Origin: Candidatus Saccharimonadota bacterium
Lineage (GTDB): Bacteria; Patescibacteriota; Saccharimonadia; Saccharimonadales; Saccharimonadaceae
Reading direction: 5' to 3'
Assembly: GCA_905372275.1 (NCBI GenBank)
Contig: CAJPON010000005.1
Location: forward strand, 1 to 64,000
DNA length: 64,000 bases
Below the pieces are notes generated by a model, which saw nothing but the letters and a program-made list of their open reading frames with translations, did no database searches and was not told the origin of the DNA. Of this stretch, positions 30,348-39,177 are shown one piece after another. Numbering within the stretch: position 1 is the first letter of the stretch; every line of letters starts with the position of its first letter. The translations under genes were made by a program, and so were the position numbers.

Positions 30348-32474
30348 ATGAGTATTATTAACCCGAGCGGCAAGGAGATTTTTAGCGTTACCACCGAGCT
30401 GTGCGGCCGGCCGCTGACGCTGGAGGTTAACCGCGTCGGCTTTCGGACGACGGGCAGCGTGCTGGTGCGCTATGGCGATACGGTGGTGCTGGGCAGTGCC
30501 CAGGTAGGTAGCCGGCCGGTGCAGCTGGATTATTTCCCGCTATCGATTGATTACGAAGAACGGTTCTATGCGGCGGGTAAAATTTCTGGTTCGCGGTTTA
30601 TCAAGCGCGAAGGCCGTCCCAGCGACGAAGCAGTACTGATCGGCCGGATAATCGACCGTCCAATTCGGCCGCTGTTTCCGAAGGGTTACCGCCAAGAAGT
30701 GCAAGTGGTGGCGACGGTGCTGAGCATGGATCCAGATTTCCGCCCGGATGTGGTGGCGATGATTGCGGCGAGTAGCGCCCTGATGCTGACCGGTACGCCG
30801 TTTGACGGGCCAGTGGCGGGCCTACGCGTTGGTCGAGTGAATGGCGAGTTTAAGGCCTTTTTGACGCCGGAGGAGCGAGCGCAGTCTGATCTTGACCTGG
30901 TGGTGGCTGGAATTGAAAGTGGCATTACCATGGTGGAGGCTGGTGCTAAGGAAGTATCAGAAGAGGTGATTGTCGATGCGATGGCCTGGGCGCACCAGAT
31001 GATGCAGCCAGCGATTGCTTTGCAGCGGGAATTAGCAGCCAAAGTGGCGCCAGCTGCGCAGGAATATGAATTAGTTTTACCTGATGAAGCAATTCAGCAG
31101 ACGGCTGATGCGTGGGTTGATGGCAAGCTGGGCGAGAAAATTCGCCGGCCGTACCCGGAGCGCAACGAAGTGGTTAATGAGATTCGCTGGGCATTCCACG
31201 AAGCGATGGCCGAAAAGTTGGGTTTGAATGCTGAGGAGTACGACGAAGCGCGCGACGAATACGATGAAGCATTTACCTTGGCGTTGCATAAAGATGTGCG
31301 CCGCGGTATCGTCGAGGATAATATGCGTCCAGACGGTCGCAAATTGACGGAAATCCGCCCGCTCAGCTCAGAGGTTGGTTTACTGCCGCGAGCGCACGGT
31401 TCAAGCCTGTTTACCCGCGGTGTGACCCAGGGTATGAATATTGTCACCTTGGCGCCACTTAGTTACGCCCAGCTGGTTGATACTATGGAGGTTAACGACG
31501 GCGAGCGGCGCTATATGCATCATTACAATGCGCCGGGCTATACGGTTGGCGAGGTTAAGCGGATGGGCAGCCCGGGCCGGCGCGAAATTGGCCATGGCTA
31601 CTTGGCGGAACGAGCCTTGACGCCGGTGCTGCCGAGCGAAGAAGACTTCCCGTACGCTATTCGCAGCGTTACCGAAATTATGAGCCAAAACGGTTCGACG
31701 TCGATGGCAGCGACTTGTTCGAGCTGCCTGGCGTTGATGGATGCTGGCGTGCCTCTCTCGGCGCCAGTTAGCGGTATTGCTATGGGTCTAATGATGGACG
31801 GTGATACGCCGTACGTATTGAGCGATATCGCCGATGCTGAGGATTTTGCCGGCGATATGGATTTCAAGGTAACTGGTACAGCCAAGGGCATCACGGCGCT
31901 GCAGATGGATATGAAAGTGCATGGTTTGCCGGTGGCAGTGCTGCGCCAAGCGATTGAGCAGAGCAAGGCTGGTAGGGCATTTATCCTTGACCATATGCTA
32001 AGTATTTTGCCAGCGCCGCGGGAGACACTCAGCCCGTACGCGCCGCGGATTGAAAAGCTAAAAATTGATCCAGATAAAATCGGCGCTGTCATCGGCAAAG
32101 GCGGCGAGGTGATTAACAAGATTACCAGCGAGACTGGCGCCGAGGTTGATATTAAGGAAGACGGCTTGATTACCATCGCCAGTCCGAACGGCGAATCGAT
32201 CGAGAAAGCGCTAAACTGGATCAAGAGCCTGGTCGAGGAGCCAGAAGTTGGTAAAATCTACCAAGGCAAGGTCGTCAGTATTAAAGACTTTGGAGCATTC
32301 GTGAATATTTTGCCGGGAATTGACGGTATGTTGCATATTTCACAACTATCGGATAAACGAGTCGGCAAAGTAACTGATGTCTTGAAAGAGGGTCAAACGG
32401 TACGTGTTAAGTTAACAGAAATTGATAACCGCGGGCGCCTAAGCTTGACAATGAAGGGAATTGAACAGCGATAA
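30348..32474 (+). CDS. pnp: Polyribonucleotide nucleotidyltransferase (PNPase)
   Basis: A phosphorolytic 3'-5' exoribonuclease. Two RNase PH domains are present: the first with GDTVVLGSAQV and FYAAGKISGSRFIKREGRPS, the second with TEIRPLSSEVGLLPRAHGSSLFTRG and the catalytic region DGDTPYVLSDIADAEDFAGD. A KH domain follows (AVIGKGGEVINKI), then an S1 domain (GKVVSIKDFGAFVNILPGIDG). The length of 708 aa is typical. AAAGGAG sets the start. It should cooperate with RNase J and Orn in RNA decay. Confidence 0.96.
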   Translation: MSIINPSGKEIFSVTTELCGRPLTLEVNRVGFRTTGSVLVRYGDTVVLGSAQVGSRPVQLDYFPLSIDYEERFYAAGKISGSRFIKREGRPSDEAVLIGRIIDRPIRPLFPKGYRQEVQVVATVLSMDPDFRPDVVAMIAASSALMLTGTPFDGPVAGLRVGRVNGEFKAFLTPEERAQSDLDLVVAGIESGITMVEAGAKEVSEEVIVDAMAWAHQMMQPAIALQRELAAKVAPAAQEYELVLPDEAIQQTADAWVDGKLGEKIRRPYPERNEVVNEIRWAFHEAMAEKLGLNAEEYDEARDEYDEAFTLALHKDVRRGIVEDNMRPDGRKLTEIRPLSSEVGLLPRAHGSSLFTRGVTQGMNIVTLAPLSYAQLVDTMEVNDGERRYMHHYNAPGYTVGEVKRMGSPGRREIGHGYLAERALTPVLPSEEDFPYAIRSVTEIMSQNGSTSMAATCSSCLALMDAGVPLSAPVSGIAMGLMMDGDTPYVLSDIADAEDFAGDMDFKVTGTAKGITALQMDMKVHGLPVAVLRQAIEQSKAGRAFILDHMLSILPAPRETLSPYAPRIEKLKIDPDKIGAVIGKGGEVINKITSETGAEVDIKEDGLITIASPNGESIEKALNWIKSLVEEPEVGKIYQGKVVSIKDFGAFVNILPGIDGMLHISQLSDKRVGKVTDVLKEGQTVRVKLTEIDNRGRLSLTMKGIEQR

Positions 32475-32519
32475 TATTTCTACGTAAACAAATACTATAC
32501 GGAACAGCTTAAATTTTGC

Positions 32520-32525
32520 TATACT
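32520..32525 (+). promoter_or_regulatory. -10 box of the 294-aa membrane protein gene
   Basis: TGCTATACT, an extended -10, about 34 nt before the ATG. Confidence 0.5.
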
Positions 32526-32559
32526 TAATAGAGATACACTTATAAAAGAGGGGAAGTCT

Positions 32560-33444
32560 ATGAACAATCAACCGCAACCACCTGAATCGCCACAGCCTGT
32601 GCCGCCTATGCAGCAACCAGCTCCAATGTCCGCGCCGCCTATGCAACAGCAGCCAGCGATGCCGCCGCAAATGCCGGTTAAAAAAGGTCTTAGCAAGGGG
32701 GCTTTGTGGGGAATAATTGGCGGTTCTGTTGGATTTTTACTGCTGATTATCGTAATAGTGGTTGTTTTGCTGCTCAATATGGGGCCGAGCAAAGAGGACT
32801 ATCGCCAGGCTATTTCGTGGATGAACGATGAAAGCTCGAAATTGAACAGTTTGCAGTATTCGTCTGTGCGCAATCCAGAAGCCTACAAAGAAACGGTTAA
32901 TAGCGCTATCAAGAGTCGCGACGAGTTAAACGACAAATTGTCGAAATCTAAGATTATGCACGATAAAGATGTCAAAGAAGCTTACGACAAATACAAGAAA
33001 GCTTACGACGTCGCTAAACCCGAAATGGAAGGCTTGTCGCAGTACGTGGAGGTTTATAGCGAAGTCAGCAAGAAATGCGACAGTCTGTTTTATCTTGGCC
33101 ATATAAGCAAGAAACCAGATGAAGTCGACAAAGAAGTTGACCAAAAATACGGCGATTGCACATCTCTGATGCAGAAACTGAGCAAATCGGACAATAGCAA
33201 CGTGGCTAGCTTTGGCAAGGAGTGGAGCGATTACTACACTTCGCTGAAGAAATACTATGTCGAATACGCTAGAGCCTATACCAGCGGTAATTTCAGCGCT
33301 CGACCGCGCCGTCCAACCGAACCGTCAACTACCGGCTATACGTTAATTACTAACGCCAGCCGCAAAGTTACTGATAGCGGTATGGATCGGTACTACAACG
33401 ACTTTTCAAGCGTTGTCAATCAAAAATTAACTGCGCTGCGTTAA
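32560..33444 (+). CDS. Single-pass membrane protein with a P/Q/M-rich N-terminus
   Basis: A 294-residue protein of no recognised family. The first 45 residues are Pro, Gln and Met rich (PPMQQPAPMSAPPMQQ). One strong transmembrane helix follows (GIIGGSVGFLLLIIVIVVVLLL, about 51-72). The rest is a charged helical domain, probably outside, with several Tyr-rich segments and two Cys. The layout matches the 300-aa protein at 11.68-12.58 kb. GAGGGGAAG lies before the start. A strong terminator follows. Confidence 0.72.
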   Translation: MNNQPQPPESPQPVPPMQQPAPMSAPPMQQQPAMPPQMPVKKGLSKGALWGIIGGSVGFLLLIIVIVVVLLLNMGPSKEDYRQAISWMNDESSKLNSLQYSSVRNPEAYKETVNSAIKSRDELNDKLSKSKIMHDKDVKEAYDKYKKAYDVAKPEMEGLSQYVEVYSEVSKKCDSLFYLGHISKKPDEVDKEVDQKYGDCTSLMQKLSKSDNSNVASFGKEWSDYYTSLKKYYVEYARAYTSGNFSARPRRPTEPSTTGYTLITNASRKVTDSGMDRYYNDFSSVVNQKLTALR

Positions 33445-33460
33445 TATTCGCCGCGCCGGT

Positions 33461-33492
33461 AGTACCCTCTGTATCAGCAGAGGGTACTATTT
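33461..33492 (+). terminator. Terminator after the membrane protein gene
   Basis: AGTACCCTCTG (33461-33471), a 6-nt loop, CAGAGGGTACT (33478-33488), then ATTTT. The -10 of the next gene starts eight bases after the stem. Confidence 0.85.
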
Positions 33493-33495
33493 TGG

Positions 33496-33501
33496 TAAAA
33501 T
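33496..33501 (+). promoter_or_regulatory. -10 box of the UDG gene (leaderless type)
   Basis: TAAAAT, 6 nt before the ATG and directly behind a terminator. Confidence 0.6.
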
Positions 33502-33507
33502 GTAATT

Positions 33508-34092
33508 ATGAATAAGCAAGCTGAATTAGACGCCTTGGCGGCGGAAATTATCGAAGCTGGGATTTGTTTGGAATTGGCGGCTCAAGCAACGCAGCTGGTG
33601 ATGGGCGATGGCAATGCTGATGCTGATATCGTATTTATTGGCGAAGCACCAGGCAAGAATGAAGATTTACAAGGTAAACCGTTCGTCGGCGCGGCGGGGA
33701 AATTCCTCGACGAGATGCTGGCGGCAGCTGGTTTGCAGCGCCCGGACGTCTATATTACCAACATTGTGAAGTATCGGCCGCCGAATAACCGCGATCCGCT
33801 GCCAGAAGAGAAGCGCCAATTTTGGCCGTATTTGATGCGGCAATTAGAAATTATTCAGCCAAAAGCGGTGCTGACATTGGGGCGGCACAGCGGCGGTGGT
33901 TTTATCCCTGGGCTGCGGATCAGCCAGGACCACGGACGGCCGCGGCGGGTGCGCTTGCATGAATTGGAATTTGTAGTGATTCCGCTATATCATCCAGCAG
34001 CAGCGCTATATAATGGCGGTATGCGCCAGACGCTAATTGACGATTTTATGCGGGCGGCGGCGTTTGTGCAGCAGAATAATCCTGAATCGTAA
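33508..34092 (+). CDS. Family-4 uracil-DNA glycosylase without iron-sulphur cysteines
   Basis: Removes uracil from DNA. The 194-residue protein has the family motif IGEAPGKNEDLQGKPFVGAA (about residues 47-66), YITNIVKYRPPNNRDPLPEE, and the C-terminal IPLYHPAAALY with the catalytic-site His. The four cysteines that hold the [4Fe-4S] cluster in family-4 enzymes are missing: only Cys20 lies near the first pair, and the later two positions are Tyr (VKYRPP) and Phe (EEKRQFWPYL). The fold is therefore likely to be kept without the cluster. Confidence 0.88.
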   Translation: MNKQAELDALAAEIIEAGICLELAAQATQLVMGDGNADADIVFIGEAPGKNEDLQGKPFVGAAGKFLDEMLAAAGLQRPDVYITNIVKYRPPNNRDPLPEEKRQFWPYLMRQLEIIQPKAVLTLGRHSGGGFIPGLRISQDHGRPRRVRLHELEFVVIPLYHPAAALYNGGMRQTLIDDFMRAAAFVQQNNPES

Positions 34093-34164
34093 GGTTGACA
34101 CGCTGGCAACCTATAGATAGCTGCTTAAAAGCCAGGGCTTATCCCCAATTCGTTTATTAAACTC

Positions 34165-34193
34165 TTGCCAAAATTAAGCAACCGTAGTATAGT
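34165..34193 (+). promoter_or_regulatory. Promoter of the rrf2-yhgE operon
   Basis: TTGCCA (34165-34170), a 17-nt spacer, TATAGT (34188-34193). The -10 lies inside the operator palindrome. Confidence 0.65.
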
Positions 34194-34214
34194 GGATAAT
34201 CGATATCCACTATA
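34188..34214. promoter_or_regulatory. Operator-like palindrome over the rrf2 promoter
   Basis: Perfect 11-bp inverted repeat TATAGTGGATA (34188-34198) and TATCCACTATA (34204-34214) with a 5-bp centre. It covers the -10 box and predicted start, so a bound dimer would block transcription. The Rrf2-type product of the next gene is the obvious candidate. Confidence 0.75.
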
Positions 34215-34235
34215 TCTAATTCATGAAAGGACTTT

Positions 34236-34670
34236 ATGAAACTATCGGGGGCTGTTGAACAAGCATGCTGCATTATGGCAATTTTAGCTGATCCACAGCA
34301 AAAAGCACCGATGACCAATGATGCTTTGGCGGAAAAAATGGCAGTATCACCGACGTACCTGAAGAAAATTAGCCGCAAGCTGGTGGTAGCGCGGTTGATC
34401 ACTTCGACGCAGGGCGCTGGCGGCGGCTTCATTTTAGCTAGGGGAATGAGCCAAGTGACGCTGCATGACGTGGTGCTGGCGATTGAAGGCGAAGCGCCGT
34501 TTTTTCAGCCTCAAGGAATTGTCGAAAGAGTGTTTGCATCGCGGCCTCGCCAGGTGGAAATTGGCATGACTATGATTGAAAAAGTCTTTTCCGAGGCGCA
34601 AGAGAAGTGGAGCGAGTATCTAAAAACGGTAACGTTAGAAGACGTTGTCAAGGAGGTAATGCATGGTTGA
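34236..34670 (+). CDS. Rrf2-family transcriptional regulator
   Basis: A 144-residue winged-helix DNA-binding protein. The HTH is at about residues 27-52 (NDALAEKMAVSPTYLKKISRKL) and the wing follows (LITSTQGAGGGFILAR), both typical of Rrf2. It has only two adjacent cysteines near the N-terminus (QACCIM), not the three-Cys cluster set of IscR or NsrR, so a redox-cluster signal is unlikely. AAAGGA precedes the ATG. It overlaps yhgE by 8 bp and lies behind a palindromic operator, which suggests autoregulation of the pair. Confidence 0.88.
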   Translation: MKLSGAVEQACCIMAILADPQQKAPMTNDALAEKMAVSPTYLKKISRKLVVARLITSTQGAGGGFILARGMSQVTLHDVVLAIEGEAPFFQPQGIVERVFASRPRQVEIGMTMIEKVFSEAQEKWSEYLKTVTLEDVVKEVMHG

Positions 34671-36774
34671 AAAATTAAAACGGCTGTCAAGCAGACGCCG
34701 CGTTAATATGGTGCGAGCTGAGTGGCAGCACCTCTGCAAGAATAAAATATTATTGCTGTCGATGGCGGTTATTTCGTTTATTCCGATTATGTACAGCGGT
34801 TTTTTCTTGGGTTCAATTTGGGATCCATATGGGCAGGTGAAAAATTTGCCGGTTGCATTTGTCAATGAGGATAAAGGCGCGCAGCTGAACGGTCAAACGG
34901 TCAATATTGGGCAATCGGTCGAGCAAAAACTCAAAAGCAATCACGATTTGGGTTGGGAGTTTGTGAATAAACAGCAGGCTGATGATGGGGTCAATAGTGG
35001 TCATTTCTATGCGGTGGTGACTGTTCCGACGGATTTTTCGGCAAAAGCGGCGTCAATTACGCAGAACAAACCGCAGCAGGCGGTGATTCGCTACACGACT
35101 ACGCCAGCCAAGAACTATATCGGTTCGCTGGTCAGTAATCAAGCGGCTGAGAAAGTCAAAACGTCGGTGGCTGAGCAAATTACTCAGGCGTACGCTAAGG
35201 GCGTGTTGGAAAATATCGGTAAGCTCGGCGATGGTCTGGAAACAGCGGCGGGCGGCGCAGCTACTTTGCATGGCGGTTTGGCGCAGCTGCAAGCGGGCGC
35301 GCAGACGTATACTGGCAGCGTTCGGCAATTGGCGGTAAATCAGCGGGCGATGGCTAATGGCTTAGCGCGGCTCGGCGATGGATCGCGCCAATTGCAGGCA
35401 GGCTTGGGGCAATTGTCGAACGGCTTGCCAAGCGAATCGCAAGTTGCGCAGTTAACAAGCGGCATGAAACAGCTGCAAGCAGGCCTTAATCAATTAAATG
35501 CTAGCGTTCATAATCCATCGCCGGCGCTTGTTAATCAGCAGAGCAAAGTGCAGAGCGAAGCACGAGATCTGGCGCAAACAATGCAAACTGCAGCAGCGGA
35601 TTTGACGGCAGCAGGCGGGACGCTGCAAACATTAGGACAAAATGCAGTAAGTTCTGGCGGTTCGACGACCATAACGTTGCCGCAGATTAGCCAGCTTTCC
35701 CAGGCGCTTAGTAAAACGCAAACGATTAGTATGCAAGCAGCTGCGCTGCTTAAAGATTTGCAGACACTTACTCAAAGTCTGTCAACGCAGCAAGCACAAT
35801 TACAAACCGGTGTTTCTACGCTGAGTAACGGCGTTAACCAGCTGGCGCCGAATGTAACCGCTGCTCTTAACGGCTATAACAGTGTCAGAGCAGCGAATAA
35901 CCAATTGCTGGCCGGCTCGACATCGCTGGCGAATGGTCTGGCGCAGGCGCAAACTGGCAGCCAACAGCTGGCGAATGGCGCGCGGCTGTTAGACAGCCGC
36001 TCTGATGTACTAACGAATGGCGCGTCGCAATTGGCGGACGGCGCGGATACTCTGTCTACGAAGCTAGCAGACGCTTCCCGGCAACTCAAAATACAGCCGA
36101 CTGGCGCGGCCACCCAGCAGCAGATGGCGAATCCGGTGAAGTCGGAAACGACCAAGCAGGGCGACGTGCCGAATTACGGCTATGCGCTGGCGCCGTACGT
36201 GTTGTCGCTGAGTTTGTTTGTCGGGGCGATTGCTCTGAATATCATTTATCCAATCCGCAAAACTTTTGCCGAACAAGAGAACGCCTTTCGCTGGTGGCTG
36301 GCTAAAGCTTCGGTTACTGGTATGGCGGCTTTCGTTCAGGCAACAATTTTGATGCTGATCATGGTTTACTGCCTGGGCTTAGTGCCAGATCATCCAGTGA
36401 ACTTCATCGAGGCGATTTATTTGACGTCGTTTGTTTATATGTCGATTGTGTCGCTCCTGGTGATTGTGCTGGACAATCCAGGACGCTTCCTAGCGATGGT
36501 GCTATTAGTGTTGCAACTGGGATCAAGCGAGGGGACGTTCCCGATTCAAACAGCCAATAGTTTCTTCCAGGCAGTCAATCCGCTGGTGCCGATGACTTAT
36601 TCTATCCGGGCGCTGCGCCAGGCTATCTCGGGAGGCTTAGGCAGTTCGTTCTATAGCGATAGCATGTGGGTGCTAGCGGGCTTCTTGCTGGCGGCTAACC
36701 TGTTGACGATCGGTTTCTTTATCTACCGCGGCAAGCGAAAATTTACTCATACTTCGGTGGATGGCGACGATTAA
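34663..36774 (+). CDS. yhgE: YhgE/Pip-family membrane protein
   Basis: A 703-residue protein of the ABC-2-like YhgE/Pip (phage infection protein) family. One transmembrane helix near residues 29-52 is followed by the conserved outer segment NLPVAFVNEDKGAQLNGQTV. A long repetitive coiled region (about 180-480) has recurring L-x2-G/A-x-x-x-L units (LARLGDGSRQLQAGLGQLSNG). Five transmembrane helices fill residues 505-700. Relatives act in phage adsorption or in secretion, as in EsaA of type VII systems. Control by the overlapping Rrf2 gene is likely. Confidence 0.85.
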   Translation: MVEKLKRLSSRRRVNMVRAEWQHLCKNKILLLSMAVISFIPIMYSGFFLGSIWDPYGQVKNLPVAFVNEDKGAQLNGQTVNIGQSVEQKLKSNHDLGWEFVNKQQADDGVNSGHFYAVVTVPTDFSAKAASITQNKPQQAVIRYTTTPAKNYIGSLVSNQAAEKVKTSVAEQITQAYAKGVLENIGKLGDGLETAAGGAATLHGGLAQLQAGAQTYTGSVRQLAVNQRAMANGLARLGDGSRQLQAGLGQLSNGLPSESQVAQLTSGMKQLQAGLNQLNASVHNPSPALVNQQSKVQSEARDLAQTMQTAAADLTAAGGTLQTLGQNAVSSGGSTTITLPQISQLSQALSKTQTISMQAAALLKDLQTLTQSLSTQQAQLQTGVSTLSNGVNQLAPNVTAALNGYNSVRAANNQLLAGSTSLANGLAQAQTGSQQLANGARLLDSRSDVLTNGASQLADGADTLSTKLADASRQLKIQPTGAATQQQMANPVKSETTKQGDVPNYGYALAPYVLSLSLFVGAIALNIIYPIRKTFAEQENAFRWWLAKASVTGMAAFVQATILMLIMVYCLGLVPDHPVNFIEAIYLTSFVYMSIVSLLVIVLDNPGRFLAMVLLVLQLGSSEGTFPIQTANSFFQAVNPLVPMTYSIRALRQAISGGLGSSFYSDSMWVLAGFLLAANLLTIGFFIYRGKRKFTHTSVDGDD

Positions 36775-36794
36775 TCCTCTTTGAAGCTTTTAAG

Positions 36795-36834
36795 AAATGC
36801 CAGCGTCTTTGGGAAAACGGCGCTGGCATTTTGG
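36795..36834 (+). terminator. Terminator after yhgE
   Basis: AATGCCAGCG (36796-36805) and CGCTGGCATT (36821-36830) form a 10-bp stem followed by TTGG; the T-tract is short. Confidence 0.75.
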
Positions 36835-36851
36835 TTGGCGTAGGGTCATTT

Positions 36852-36880
36852 TTGACAAAATACTGACAGTTTGCTAGAAT
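36852..36880 (+). promoter_or_regulatory. Promoter of rnj
   Basis: TTGACA (36852-36857), a 17-nt spacer, TAGAAT (36875-36880), with TGC before the -10. The leader is about 85 nt. Confidence 0.75.
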
Positions 36881-36906
36881 AAAGCTACTAACGAGAGGGA
36901 TTTCTA

Positions 36907-36951
36907 ATGAGTAAAATAACACCTCTCTACCTGGTTTTTAGATTATTGTAA
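36907..36951 (+). CDS. Possible 14-aa leader peptide upstream of rnj
   Basis: ATG 36907 follows GAGAGGG at about 7 nt and opens MSKITPLYLVFRLL, ending at TAA 36949-36951, 20 bases before the RNase J start. The GAGAGG before it can pair with CCTCTC inside it (36922-36927). The layout is that of a translated regulatory leader, but no attenuator hairpin is clear, so it could be chance. Confidence 0.4.
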   Translation: MSKITPLYLVFRLL

Positions 36952-36971
36952 TAAAAAAGGAGTATAACAAT

Positions 36972-39089
36972 ATGGGTCAGCGGCGACTGTCAACCCCCAA
37001 AGGCGATGATACTAGTAAACGCCCTTTGCAGGTTAAACAAAAATCAACCAATACTGTACTGAACGCGACAACTACGCGCAAAGGCGAAGTCTTTCGGGCG
37101 CAGCGGCGGATGTCGGAAGGCGTGAATGCGCAGGCTAGCCAACATTTGATTAATGTGCCAGTTAATAAATCAGTATACAACGGCTATGGCGGCAAGCAAT
37201 TCAGTCTAAAAGACCAGCCGAAACGTCCGCGGGCGCCGCGGCCAACACTGAAGGTGATCCCGATTGGCGGTGTTGGCGAGATGGGTATCGGCAAGAACAT
37301 GACGGCGATTGAATACGACAACGATATCATCGTCATTGATATGGGGTTCTTGTTCCCGGGCAGCGATTATCCGGGTATAAATTATATAATTCCTGATACT
37401 CAGTGGCTGGAAGAAAATAAGCATCGGATTCGAGCGCACGTCTTTACGCACGGCCATCTCGACCACATTGGCGCATTTCGGCATATCATCCCGAAATTGC
37501 CAGCACCAGTTTATGGCACGAAGTTCACGCTTGGCATGCTGCAGCGGACGATGGAAGAAACTGATGGCGCTTTCACGCCAGAATATCACGAATTAAATCC
37601 AGAAAATCATGATACTGTACAACTTTGTGATTCATTTAGCGTTGAGTTGGTACGCGTTAATCACTCGATTCCAGATGCAGCTGCCGTAGTAGTGCGGACG
37701 CCAGTTGGTAATATCCTCTCGAGCGGCGACTGGCGTATTGAAGAAAATCCGGTCGATGGCAAGAAATTCGATTTCAATCGGATTAGCGAAATCGCCGAAA
37801 AAGAAGGCTTCTTGCTGTTTATGAACGAGTCGACTAACTGTGAAAGCGACGGTACGCATACGCACGGCGAATTCGACATTCAGCACAGTATGGGCGAGGT
37901 GATGGATAAATGGTCGAAGAGCCGGATTATTGTCAGTAGCTTTTCTAGCCAATTGCATCGAATTCAGCTACTTCTCGAGGAAGCGAAAAAGCACGACCGC
38001 AAAGTGGCGTTCGCTGGCTTTAGTATGATTCAGAACCTAGAGGTGGCGTTGCGTTCGGGCGTGATTAAAGTGCCGAAAGATACCGTCGTTAAGATGGAAG
38101 ATTTGATTAAACTGCCTGATAACAAGATAACAATCGTCTGTACTGGTAGCCAAGGCGAGTTCAATGCGGTACTCAATCGGATGGCAACTGGCGCCCACAA
38201 ATACGTTAAAATTAAAGGTTCAGATGTGGTAGTGCTGAGCTCGAACCCAATCCCTGGCAACGAGAAATACGTAGTGCGGACAGTTGATGGCCTGATGCGC
38301 GAGGGCGGCGAGATTATTCAAAATGGCAAAACACACCTGACTGGCATCGGGCCGCTGCACCTATCGGGTCACGGCTATTATGATGATCACGTGCGAGTCA
38401 TTAACGCTGTTAAGCCGAAGTATTATCTGCCTAATCACGGCGAGTTTCATATGCTTGTCCATAATGCTCGGCTGGCGGAAAAAGAATGCGGCATCCCGCG
38501 GCAAAATATATTTGTTTGTGATCCAGGCGATATCATTGAGTTTACTAGCGATGGCGCGCACAAAATCGGCCGCATTGTTCACTCTGGCGGTACGATGTAT
38601 GATGATGCCGGCGCGGTAGTCAGCGAAGTGGTGCTCAAAGACCGTATCCACATGAGTCAAGAAGGTATATTTATAGTCATATTGACGGTTCAGCGCGGTA
38701 CGGGGCGGCTCTTGACTAGTCCAGACATTATCAGTCGCGGGTTTATCTACATGCGCGATAATGAAGAGCTAATGGGAATGATCCGCCAATATCTCAAGCA
38801 GAAAGCGGCGCGCAGTTTCTCTGGTAAATATGATATAGAGGTGGTTAAAAAGGAAATCAAAGACGAAGTAACGCATATTTTGTATGATCAGACGCGGCGA
38901 ACGCCGATTGTCATTCCAGTAGTTAATGAAGTTGGCGGCGCAGCGAAAGCGCACGGCCGCGCCCCGCAAGCTAGATCTGCTGGCCAGCCGTTGATGCCGC
39001 AGCCGTCAGGTAAGCGTTTCCCGCGCAAACAGACCCCTGATACCGAGACAGTAGTGCCGCGCGACCGCTCAGACAGCCGCTCGTACTAA
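36972..39089 (+). CDS. rnj: Ribonuclease J
   Basis: A metallo-beta-lactamase-fold endo- and 5'-3' exoribonuclease. A basic, disordered N-terminal extension of about 90 residues precedes the fold. LKVIPIGGVGEMGIGKNMT begins the domain, and THGHLDHIGAF holds the zinc-binding HxHxDH motif. VNHSIPDAAAVVVRTP, SSGDWRIEENPV and the beta-CASP region (CTGSQGEFNAVLNRMATG, SGHGYYDDH) follow. The 705-aa length includes a short basic tail. AAAAAAGGAG lies before the start. It is the likely main mRNA-decay nuclease here. Confidence 0.95.
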   Translation: MGQRRLSTPKGDDTSKRPLQVKQKSTNTVLNATTTRKGEVFRAQRRMSEGVNAQASQHLINVPVNKSVYNGYGGKQFSLKDQPKRPRAPRPTLKVIPIGGVGEMGIGKNMTAIEYDNDIIVIDMGFLFPGSDYPGINYIIPDTQWLEENKHRIRAHVFTHGHLDHIGAFRHIIPKLPAPVYGTKFTLGMLQRTMEETDGAFTPEYHELNPENHDTVQLCDSFSVELVRVNHSIPDAAAVVVRTPVGNILSSGDWRIEENPVDGKKFDFNRISEIAEKEGFLLFMNESTNCESDGTHTHGEFDIQHSMGEVMDKWSKSRIIVSSFSSQLHRIQLLLEEAKKHDRKVAFAGFSMIQNLEVALRSGVIKVPKDTVVKMEDLIKLPDNKITIVCTGSQGEFNAVLNRMATGAHKYVKIKGSDVVVLSSNPIPGNEKYVVRTVDGLMREGGEIIQNGKTHLTGIGPLHLSGHGYYDDHVRVINAVKPKYYLPNHGEFHMLVHNARLAEKECGIPRQNIFVCDPGDIIEFTSDGAHKIGRIVHSGGTMYDDAGAVVSEVVLKDRIHMSQEGIFIVILTVQRGTGRLLTSPDIISRGFIYMRDNEELMGMIRQYLKQKAARSFSGKYDIEVVKKEIKDEVTHILYDQTRRTPIVIPVVNEVGGAAKAHGRAPQARSAGQPLMPQPSGKRFPRKQTPDTETVVPRDRSDSRSY

Positions 39090-39101
39090 CAGATAGCGCT
39101 A

Positions 39102-39130
39102 TTGCTTTTTGTAGTAATTTATGCTACAAT
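39102..39130 (+). promoter_or_regulatory. Promoter of ftsK
   Basis: TTGCTT (39102-39107), a 17-nt spacer, TACAAT (39125-39130) with TGC before it. Confidence 0.55.
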
Positions 39131-39177
39131 AGTAGTATACCCTTTTAGATATAAACAGAGTACAATAGGTAACGGTT

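Noticed and set aside
35280..36060. Tandem DNA repeats in yhgE
   Set aside because: The repetition is at protein level (coiled LxxG units) and is normal for the YhgE/Pip family.
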